Made by a program: the position numbers and the translations under genes
Origin: Lingula anatina
Lineage: Eukaryota > Brachiopoda > Lingulata > Lingulida > Lingulidae
Direction of reading: 5' to 3'
Length of the DNA: 64,000 nt
Assembly: GCF_001039355.2 (NCBI RefSeq)
Contig: NW_019775545.1
Coordinates: 250,341 to 314,340 of the forward strand
Shown here: in pieces, positions 10,290 to 20,900 of the stretch
How the letters are laid out: each line of letters starts with the position of its first letter
Numbering within the stretch: position 1 is the stretch's first letter
The notes under the pieces: generated by a model
The model's input: only the letters and a program-made list of their open reading frames with translations
Told to the model about the DNA's origin: nothing
The model's database searches: none

Positions 10290-13200
10290 AACAGTCAGTA
10301 ATCCACGTCTTTTAAACGAGGTCTCGTTAGTGGTGATAATCGAATTGGCTTCATCAGTAATTCGAAGCCAATTTCTGGGGTTCCGCCACTGTCATGTCTG
10401 GGCATCTCCCGTCATAGACTGTCGTATGAATGACGAAGTTTATCTTTTTCTTTCATACTTAAGGTGGGGAAAGAGGCATAATGAATTGGAGTTATCAATT
10501 GGAAGCCATGCAACCGGATTAGGCTAATGATTATTCTAATTAAATTTTCAAAACAAAGTCTCAGATGTGATTCCGATCGCTACTATTAACTTATGACGTG
10601 GGAGGCGCTACACGGTTAAGTGTTACGTTCTTAATGGTGACTGAGATGTTAGACAAATAACATGCGTATTGCTTTTCCAAGCTGAGATTGAGGCCGAGTT
10701 GGACTTATTTCATAACAACCGACAAAGAAAATGGTTCATCGTTAAAAAGTAACAAGAGTATTAATTATTAAAGTTTGTAATTAAAACCATTCATGAAAAC
10801 GAGGCAAAGTTATTTAATAAGATAGAAGGCATCGTTCTTACCGTAAATTTTTTACACTTGGTTTGAAAAGTGAAATAAAATACCGTTTAAATGTGAAACA
10901 ACATAAAAGAGTAATAGATTAAAGTTGAAGAGATTTACTTCTTTTCTTTCTTTAAAAACTTAGAAGATAAATAGTTGGCGAGTCGCATCTCAATGTTTTT
11001 TTCTCTTTCTGTTAAAAATTGGAAATCAATTTCCACTAAACACTGACAGAAGAAAGCAGGAAGAATATATCCATCAGGGAAAAAATTCAACGACTCCGAG
11101 ATGAAACAGAGAGATACATAAAGATGCGCCAGAAAGATAAAAATAAGGGAACAACCTTTGATTGAACTAGCGCGTAAAGAAACGATATTTTTGCCAAAAA
11201 GAGATTGATTGCATACCAAAATTATTCCATATAAATCTCAAGCCAAGCCAAGCCAAGCAGGGAATTGTTTAATGAACAAATGTCGACATAGTAAAAGCCG
11301 GTGAAAGTGTAATTGGCACATGATCGTCCGTTTAAATGTTGAAAAGACGTCACCTGTGCAGGTAAAGAGCACCATTCGATACCATAACAGGACTAAGGCT
11401 GATTACTCTGTCAAAGAAAGAATGAAGCCCGTTTAACTGCCCAGTAAAATGACCAGTTGACGCAGATAGATAACAATCAAGTTTTTGCATGGAAGCCACT
11501 CCCTGCGCCATCGTAGAAACCCAAGGCAAGAGAATTTTTTCCACTTTATTTAACTGTTTAGAGGCAATTCACGCTATCTTTTATACTGTAATGGTATGAT
11601 TAAAAAAATATAGGAACAAATTTCTGCAGCCTTATTCTTATGAACGCCAAAATATATATACATTTTACATGGTATTTAATCCTCACTAGGTAGGTTCATT
11701 GATCATAATGTTAATTTACCCATTGTGTCTACATATAATACACAGAAAACGGAAATGGTTTTATCATCTCGGGTTTAAAAAGGACGAAATCAAATAAAAT
11801 AAAGCCGACGAAAGTAGAAAGAAGAGTTAAAAGTAATTCTTAGAATTACCTAAAATCCCTCTGAAAATAAAGGCTGCAATTGCTTAGCAGAAATATATAT
11901 AAGTTCATTTGAAGGGTGAATAGCATCGTTCATAATCTTTAAATTTCGGTTTTGAACGCAACTCTTTCCAAATAAATGCTTCTAAGAAAGGGAAGATCCA
12001 ACCCCACCATTCCTTCTGGGTGAATCTGTAAGTCCATCTAATCTATTTTAATATCAAAATATCTTCTTCTGCGGCACGCCCATTCCAAGCCGCTATGGCG
12101 CAATTTTAAACACTTCTAATGATGCAGCTGTAAAAAGTGAATCGAATATATTGCTTTCCCGTAAATATCTTTCGGCTTTCTTTAAAAAATAAAATCCTTG
12201 CCCCGCTTTCTACAGCTGTTTGTGTACAGTGTAAATGTATGTGACTATACCAAGTTGTCATTAAGCATTATACAGCAATGGTGTACACCGTAATATTCAA
12301 ACTAAGAGAATAAATAAAAATAATTGATATTTATTTTAAATATGTTCTGAAGAAACTACAAAGTGATGATAATTTTTAATTGAAAAGAAACCGTATTAAA
12401 ACTAAAGATTAAAATGTCCAATTACAATGTTTTGTAAAGTATAAAGTTACAGCGGAGGTAGTCAGTGCAGAGGGCTGGATCGGAGAATTAATTGGAAGTG
12501 ATCAAATTCCAACCTGGGGGTTTGCTGTATTGAATCGAAACATGATCATTTTTCAAACTCAGCGATATAATCCCAGAATAGCTAACGTGTCTGTATTCCC
12601 TCTTTTTTTTCTTTTTCTTTCTTTCTTTTTTGGTACCAATTTCTCTGACAAAGAAAGGCTATTGTCATTTGTCAGAATTGTCGAAAAGCATTGTTCACTT
12701 TATCTGTTTGGACGTGGGCCTATATCAATATATTTTTAAAAAATCACATTGTAGCCTACTAACGGGCTGCTTTGTTTTATATCGTCACTTTAAACTTTCT
12801 CTTTTATTTACCGCTAACAATGGGGAGTAGTGTTACGAAACTGCCTCTCCTAATATGATAAGATAACGATCATGTTTCCATAACGAAGACATGATTAAAT
12901 ATAAAAGGGAAAAACAAAGAACGCCTCTCGTTAATTAAACGACCTCTGTTATAAAATCAGTTTGAATAATATAATCTTTAAGCACAGTGCATTTTACTTT
13001 ACTTTTTTTATTTTGACTGTCATTTTCGTATCTGCTGGCAGCACCAAAACTTTCAGAGACTACTTTAAAGTGGCATGTACCGGGGTATATCCCTGACCCT
13101 TAGTGGACACGGCAGAGTCGTGCTGAAATAGATAGTGGGGAGTTTCTTGAAATCTCATAATTACGTCTGGCATGTGGGCTGCATAGAGCTTTTTTTTTTT

Positions 13201-13490
13201 AATTGGAATGTAAATGTCATTTATCAAATGTCAATCATGTAACAACAAGAAGTAAATTAACGGGGCTCTCATTTGGCTTTTACTAACAGTGTAACATCAC
13301 TGTCTGTTTCCTTTTAATTGCTACATAAATTGAAAGCACTCCTCACGATATCGGAAGAAAATAATTTTGCTGACGATTTTCCATCGATAGGCCCTATCTA
13401 GTTTTACAATATCGCTTCATTTTATTGAAATCATTGTATCCAGACCTATTTTCCAGCTGCAGATCATTAAGAAATTTTCGTTGGGATCGA
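10290..13490. other. Non-coding stretch upstream of the homeobox gene
   Basis: I see no supported gene on either strand. Open frames here are short, lack family resemblance and have no convincing splice context. A minor AAGCC tandem repeat occurs at 11238-11260. As the upstream flank of a developmental regulator it is a plausible place for enhancers, but nothing in the sequence demonstrates this. Confidence 0.5.
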
Positions 13491-13492
13491 AC

Positions 13493-13521
13493 CAAGGAGT
13501 TTCAACAGTTGAAACTCCTTG
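13493..13521. repeat. Perfect 14-bp inverted repeat with 1-nt spacer
   Basis: CAAGGAGTTTCAAC (13493-13506) is followed by one A and its exact reverse complement (13508-13521). On the minus strand it adjoins a box-B-like GGTTCGATCC (13482-13491). No tRNA acceptor stem can be formed around it. Confidence 0.9.
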
Positions 13522-13545
13522 ATCCTACTTCTATGATCCAACTAA

Positions 13546-13883
13546 GGCTTCGTTCACATGGAAAGTCTATTTTCTAAAAATCTATTTTCTATTCGCGGTA
13601 TATCTTGTGATCACGGTCTGTGCCCTGAATGTCCCGCGGCGTAATTACTGGCAGCGCGAGATTTTAGATCGATCTATCCCCGCGGGGAGTCTCACTAGAT
13701 TATTTTCAGATAATCCGACTTAAATGTCCGTCCCGCCTACTACAAACTGTAAGAGGGTAATTAACTTTCGTGTTCGCCCGGCTGACAGCTATTTAGCGTG
13801 AACCCCCAGAGACTTAGGTCGATCTAAAGTAGGTCGATCTAATCTATGGAAATGGGGTGATAGACTTTCCTATGAACGAAGCC
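13546..13883. mobile_element. MITE with GGCTTCGTTCA termini enclosing the GATCGA element (copy 1)
   Basis: Imperfect terminal inverted repeats begin GGCTTCGTTCA at 13546 and end TGAACGAAGCC at 13883. They are flanked by TAA on both sides (13543-13545 and 13884-13886), a PIF/Harbinger-like 3-bp duplication. The core at 13661-13857 begins TTTTAGATCGATC and ends GATCTAATCTATGG. It recurs at 14047-14243, at 33200-33416 and inverted at 42020-42229. Confidence 0.75.
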
Positions 13884-14428
13884 TAAGCGTAGGCCTTCAT
13901 CATTGCATATTTTTGTTACTGCGGCTATATACTGTAAGAGCCTTGGTTGCGTCGTAATTAAAAAAACAAACTTGCCTCTTAGATGGCGCATTTGTCTAAA
14001 GCAGGTACCCTAAGATTTGTCTTTTAAAAATAACTGGCAGCGCGAGATTTTAGATCGATCTATCCCCGCGGGGAGTCTCACTAGATTACTTTCAGATAAT
14101 CCGACTTAAATGTCCGTCCCGCCTACTACAAACTGTAAGAGGGTAATTAACTTTCGTGTTCGCCCGGCTGACAGCTATTTAGCGTGAACCCCCAGAGACT
14201 TAGGTCGATCTAAAGTAGGTCGATCTAATCTATGGAAATGGGGTGATAGACTTTCCTATGAACGAAGCCTAAGCGTAGGCCTTCATCATTGCATATTTTT
14301 GTTATGTACTGCGGCTATAGGCCTATACTGTAGGAGCCTTGGTTGCGTCGTAATTAAAAAAACAAACTTGCCTCTTAGATGGCGCATTTGTCTAAAGCAG
14401 GTATCCTAAGATTTGTCTTTTAAAAATA
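13647..14428. repeat. Tandem duplication of about 386 bp
   Basis: The segment starting ACTGGCAGCGCGAG at 13647 repeats from 14033 with very few differences, including a short insertion near 14310. The duplicated unit carries the GATCGA element core and the right terminus of the enclosing MITE (second right terminus ending near 14269), but not its left terminus. The duplication therefore happened after insertion and did not arise by transposition. Confidence 0.92.
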
Positions 14429-14885
14429 AAAATTGTGAAGAGGGAAAATAAAAAACGTACATAAATTATTCTTAATGCCTGTTCTTGTCTACCTCGGACG
14501 AATATTAAAACGTCTGGCGTTGCTAGTCTTTCTAACCCTAAGCAGGTCTGTTAGAACTGTTTGCATTTGATTTGTCAAACAGAAACTTTTAAATATTGTA
14601 AGTAAAAATATGTTGCTACCCTGGTTAGCAAAGTTACACCGAAACTCAATAGTCAAGTCACGGCACCCCCCCCCCCCCCCCCCCCATTGAGGGGCGTCAC
14701 ATGACCGGCTTAATTCTCTGTCAGTGCTCTGTGGCATTCTGCCCTTATCATTAGCAACACAAACGGTTATTATATCAAAATGACAAAAATTTATGTTTAT
14801 TTCATTTTAAGTTACTGTTAAGCCGGATTTGATTTTGCTCTGCTGGAAAATGTAATATTTTTGAGTGCGTTACTCTCAAACCCAA
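14429..14885. other. WASHC4 upstream flank
   Basis: No coding sequence is supported. It contains a 20-base C run at 14666-14685 and an E-box-like GTCACATGACC near 14697. Confidence 0.5.
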
Positions 14886-14918
14886 TCACGTGACGGGGAG
14901 TAATTCAAGATGGCGACG
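14886..14918 (+). promoter_or_regulatory. WASHC4 proximal promoter: CACGTG E-box and YY1-like start
   Basis: TCACGTGAC at 14886-14894 lies 15 bp before the ATG. It matches the core of the E-box/CLEAR-type site bound by MiT/TFE and related bHLH-zip factors. The initiation codon itself sits in AAGATGGCG, a YY1-type motif often found at the start of TATA-less housekeeping promoters. An in-frame TAA at 14901-14903 supports this ATG. Factor binding is inferred from motif alone. Confidence 0.45.
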
Positions 14919-17900
14919 TCCACAGACGACGATTGGAAGTTTGACAAATTTGATGATGGATCTTTACGTAAGTTTATCGTGAAAATAATATATATCCCTT
15001 GCTATGTATACTAGGCACTTCGATATTATAAGTGAGCTTATGCAGCTTTGTAAACAGACAAATCGATATGAATAATATGGAAGGAAACTTCGGGCACAGG
15101 AGAAGACAGGAAATGTGGAAAAGTGAAGGTTCTGTATTTATGTTTACATTCAATGCGAATATCTGCGGATTTGTTCTGTAGAGGCCGCGTTGCTTATGAC
15201 CTAATACAGGTACTCATTTCAAATAAATACTGGAACCTAATTTCACTATGAAACGTTCCATATGAAACATTTTATATTGTGGTGAAAGAAGGGATTTATT
15301 GTATAGGTCTTCCTGTAGATAACTTTGAATATTTCTGTTGACTCTTGTCAATTTGTTGTTAGGAATTGTTGGAGAGGTTCAACTGAAGAAGTATGGCAAG
15401 TTTCTGGAAGAGTATGCTACTCAGCTGAAGGAGATCGAGGACGCCTTGGATGACTCCATAGGAGATGCCTGGGATATGACCCTGGATCCCATATCACTAC
15501 AGGTATAGCTGGCAGATGGGGGGTGGGGGGTATGCCACGGACCCCATATCATTACAGGTAACAGGCACAGACAGGTGGTAGGGATGGGGTATGCCTGGGA
15601 TATGACCCTGGACCCCCTATCACTATAGGTGCAGTTCACAAACGGGGGTAGGGTAGAAATTATGACTGTGATTTTAATAGTCACTACATGTCTACTTTGA
15701 TAACTGTTTTACCAAACAAATCCTGCTGTTGCAGCACCAACATGTTTGCACACATATTAAGGCTATCTCCAGTGAGTTTTGAGAGAAAGACAATTTTCCT
15801 TTGATTTTTGGTCTAGTTCCTTCCATATGAAGACATTATTTTGAATTTGAGACCAGTGAATGTGTTGTGAAACATAAGCCAATTTTCCTATGATTTTTGT
15901 TCTAGTTCCTTCCCTATGAGCAGACGTCCCTCCTACAGCTTATCAAGACAGACAACAAAGTGCTGAACAAGGTGATCACAGTGTTTGCTGCGCTGTGCAA
16001 CGAGATGAGACATCTGAAGTATGAGGCAGAGACCAAGTTCTATAATGCTCTGATGTTCTATGGAGAGGGAGGTAAGATGGACATGTGGGAACAGTTTTGA
16101 TCTGTTTAAAGAATGAGATATGAGAGATTTTAATCTGGCAACTTTTATCATGAAATGAAGAATGAGAATGCTGTATGTTTCATACATACCTTTACTTATG
16201 TCATAACAAGCAAAGTTCTTATTGTATTGGTTATTCAGATTACAGTTAGGTTATTGCAATGAAAATTGAATTAACACTTTGTAGTAGTATTACAAATAAA
16301 GAAGCAATGGACAGAAAAATACAAGTGATAAGGCAAAACACAATTCTTTATAGAATAATGCTTTTTTAATTTCAGTTGAATTATATTTATGTATAACTTT
16401 TTATAGAGCCAGAAACTGGTCTTGATGAAGGAGAGGTGCAGATACAAATGGGAAGAATGTTACCTTTGATACAGGTGAGGAAAATTACTTTTCTTGCAGG
16501 TAAGGTATGTTAAATTTATTTTAACCAGAAGTGGCCATGACTTATGTCAACAGATGCCAGGTTGCATTGTGCCTTAAAAGTTTAAAAGTCTTTGTTACTT
16601 TCAGACCAGCCATCACCCCTTGTGTTACAGCTAATTGCTGTGCTGAATGTGGTCCTAAAAGGTCATCGTTTTCATCCAGAGAAAATAACCAAGACAGATA
16701 TAAAGATGTTTGGTTTTTGATTTCAGGAATTATCTTGTTTTGTGAATCGTAGTTATGAAGTTGTGAGGAGTGTCATTCAGCAGCTGTCCTCACTGTATAA
16801 CAGGTCAGTGTGAACTGGTATAACAGGNNNNNNNNNNNNNNNNNNNNNNNNNNNNNNNNNNNNNNNNNNNNNNNNNNNNNNNNNNNNNNNNNNNNNNNNN
16901 NNNNNNNNNNNNNNNNNNNNNNNNNNNNNNNNNNNNNNNNNNNNNNNNNNNNNNNNNNNNNNNNNNNNNNNNNNNNNNNNNNNNNNNNNNNNNNNNNNNN
17001 NNNNNNNNNNNNNNNNNNNNNNNNNNNNNNNNNNNNNNNNNNNNNNNNNNNNNNNNNNNNNNNNNNNNNNNNNNNNNNNNNNNNNNNNNNNNNNNNNNNN
17101 NNNNNNNNNNNNNNNNNNNNNNNNNNNNNNNNNNNNNNNNNNNNNNNNNNNNNNNNNNNNNNNNNNNNNNNNNNNNNNNNNNNNNNNNNNNNNNNNNNNN
17201 NNNNNNNNNNNNNNNNNNNNNNNNNNNNNNNNNNNNNNNNNNNNNNNNNNNNNNNNNNNNNNNNNNNNNNNNNNNNNNNNNNNNNNNNNNNNNNNNNNNN
17301 NNNNNNNNNNNNNNNNNNNNNNNNNNNNNNNNNNNNNNNNNNNNNNNNNNNNNNNNNNNNNNNNNNNNNNNNNNNNNNNNNNNNNNNNNNNNNNNNNNNN
17401 NNNNNNNNNNNNNNNNNNNNNNNNNNNNNNNNNNNNNNNNNNNNNNNNNNNNNNNNNNNNNNNNNNNNNNNNNNNNNNNNNNNNNNNNNNNNNNNNNNNN
17501 NNNNNNNNNNNNNNNNNNNNNNNNNNNNNNNNNNNNNNNNNNNNNNNNNNNNNNNNNNNNNNNNNNNNNNNNNNNNNNNNNNNNNNNNNNNNNNNNNNNN
17601 NNNNNNNNNNNNNNTACAGGTGAGTGGTGACGGTTCATATCAGTTACAGGTGAGTGGTGACGGTTCATATCAGTTACAGGTGAGTGGTGACAGTTCATAT
17701 CAGTTACAGGTGAGTGGTGACAGTTCATATCAGTTACAGGTGAGTGGTGACGGTTCATATCAGTTACAGGTGAGTGGTGACGGTTCATATCAGTTACAGG
17801 TGAGTGGTGACAGTTCATATCAGTTAGATGATGGCCTTAATATATTGACCTATGGGGTGCAGCTACCACTCTACTCTTGTTTATTTGAACATTTTAAATG

Positions 17901-20900
17901 TTAATAAAAATGTCTCAAGGACAGTTTCTTAGTCCTTTGATCTATATTGCCAACTTCTTTCCCCCTTTCTTTGGATTTACTTTAGAAATAAATGCACAGA
18001 CCAACATTTTCTCAATATACATTATTTTTGAGGGCATTCAAAACAAAGGACTAACAGATCTGCGTGTCAAATATGACTGACCCACTTGAATGCTCGTTGC
18101 GTAATCCCTGCAGGGAATTTATACAGTGTCTTTTCGGGAATTAAGTAGCAAACTTTGTAGTGACTCACCATATTTGATCCACGGATCTGTTAGTCCGCTG
18201 TTCTGATGACCTTCAGATGACCCTATGACCTTCAGATGACCCTATGATGACCTTCAGAATCTGTTCTATTTTCCAGATTGTGTATGAACACCTGGGGGAC
18301 CTCCTGTCTGTCCTCATTACTCTGGATGAGATAGTGGAGAGCCACGAGACACTGAAGGAACACTGGACTTTGTACAAAAGGTATCTCATACTGGCTCAGT
18401 TTATATTGAAGTCTGTACAGCCAATTATATTGAGATGTGATATCCACTTTTATCTTTTCAACCATGATTTAGCATTACTCATAAAAAGAAATAAAGTAGT
18501 AATCATTGAGTAAAATGTTTTCACTTTTCGAAGTAAAAGCTGGTATGTTCTACAAAGAGTGTTACTATCCTGTGTCTGACTATGGTTGTGTATATGGTCA
18601 TGTTAGACGGTTTTTATTCATGCTATTTCTGTTGTAATATTTGTATATATTAATATGAAGGATGTTGAAGTCAGTCCACCACAACCCTACCAAGTTTGGG
18701 TTCACAGATGACAAGCTGCGGCCTTTTGAGAAGCTGCTGATGAGGCTGGAAGGACAACTGTTAGATGGGATGATTTTCCAGGTAAAGAAAGTGAAAAATG
18801 TATCTCCCTAAAACTTTTTTAGCATATTTTAGAGATAATCATTATAATCCTCTTTAATTTCAAATTTTTTTCTGAGACAATTATAAAAATCTGCCCAAAC
18901 TCATTACAATATTTTAACTGCATCTATTTGATAACTCCCTGCCCAAATTAAATAACACATTTGCAATTAGGCACAAAGTATGCAGCTTTGAACAGTGTAA
19001 TAAGCCACATAACTGACTGGTTTCAGAACTGTGTGGAGCAGCAGTTTGATGACAGGACTGTGCAGGTGTCCAAGAATGGCATGTTTGCTGAGGAGTTTGC
19101 CCTCAATGTTAGAACCTACCTGAACCAAGTGGAACCTAGACTAGGTAATATGCTAGGTTTACTGTCAATGTCAGAACTTACCTACCTGAACCAAGTGGAA
19201 CCTAGACTAGGTAATATGCTAGGTTTGCTCATGGCTGTCACAACCTGCCTAAATCAAGTGGTACCTAGACTAAGTAATGTGCTAGGTTGTCTCTGAATAT
19301 GTGAACTAACTCAATTCCAAAATTGTGAATTCACTGTTGTTTTTACTCCAAATGTTTCATTCTGTCGTCTTCTTCCAGGCGAGACTTCAGAGACTGACCA
19401 GAGACTGAAGTTTGTGGGTGTCTGTGGGCTCTATGTTCTCCACTTCCAGATCTTCAGGGTCATTGATAAGAAAGTCTTCAAGCAAATGTGGGATGTCTAT
19501 AAAAAGGTTTGTCATTCATGGCTATCAGTATTTGTCTATGTTTGTATTGATTTAGAAGAATAAAATCATTTTCTAGGAAATAATATTGATTTTGTTTGGG
19601 GGTAAAATATATCATTGTTATCCACTAAAAGCTATATTATTCATTTTGAGTAGATTTCTTTGGTTTGCAACATGAAAAGATATAGCAATTAATTCATACA
19701 TGAATTTCCCCATATAGCCGTGGTATGAATTTTAAATCTTATTTCGAATCTTTCTCAAGGTCCCTGCAGTGTCTCTGGTAGGTAATGTTGTGTGGTATTC
19801 CAATGATTTCCTGACCCAGAAGTTACCCCACATGGCCAGAGCTCTGGATAGGAAGGTACAGCAGGCAGTACCATCACATAGACAGGCCTGGCTACAGCAG
19901 AAGTCACAGAACTTACAGAGGTAAGTAAACAACACTAAGCTCCAACTGGTACATTGATATCCTTGGCTGAAATAAATTTAAATTAGTTTTTGATTTAACT
20001 TATTGATTTAAGCATTTCCTAGTTTAAAAATGTGAAGAATTAATTATCTATCTGAAGTAATCTGCATTTTCTCATCTTAATGTTCTTTGTTCAGTTTTTT
20101 TTCTGAAACCTTGGTACTGACTGACATCTTTCAACCAAAAAATACTGTGTTTAATATTAACAAAAAAATACATAGCCTTGATTTTTGAACCAAATAAACA
20201 ACAAACCATATAAAAAAGATATTTTGTTTTCCTTTAAAGAAATATTTGTGATTTTTTTTTTTTTGCAATCCTGAAGAGAAATATATATAATAATTTGTGT
20301 TCTTCCAGAGACGTGCATGCGTTTGATGTTCAGGTCAGTGCCTGGATGGTACAGATGGAGTCTTACTTGGAGAAAGCCAGCTCTTTAATGGAGGACCTCA
20401 ATCAGAGGAGTAGTCTCTTCATTCAGGTAGGCAGGCACTGTTCAGGGACAGATCCAGAGATATTTTCTGACAGACATTCTTCCAAATCATCTTTGTTGAT
20501 CTGTGCTCCATTCTTGATTGTTCTTCCAAAGGAAAAAATTAGATGCCCGTCAATGTAAACTCGAAGAATTCAGACCGTCTTCCAGAAGACCCGGAAGATG
20601 GCTTCCATCCACCCCTGCTGTTTGAATGAGATAATGCACTGTCAACTGAATGTTATGTACCAGAACAACTTGAGTGTCAGAGAGGTTTTCAAGGTCTTGA
20701 GAGAGGATGTCAATGTATTATTTGACATACATACCAAGAGAAAGTGCTGGCATTTCACCAAAAAACACCCCTAAAACTGAGTAAAGCTAATATTGCCACA
20801 GTCACATAACATCTCTAGGTGTGGTGTATTAATGTATCAGAAGAGCATACATGAGTTTGGCATATACCTAAAGATTCCTTTAAATTTCATTCTCCCTGTA

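Noticed and set aside
13450-13570. Possible tRNA gene on the minus strand (GGTTCGATCC T-loop)
   Set aside because: No acceptor or D stem can be formed; kept only as a hairpin finding.
17615-17826. CRISPR-like regularly spaced repeat
   Set aside because: There are no unique spacers; it is a head-to-tail 30-bp minisatellite in animal DNA.
16805-17904. Long open frames running through the N gap
   Set aside because: They are open only because N codons are not read as stops.
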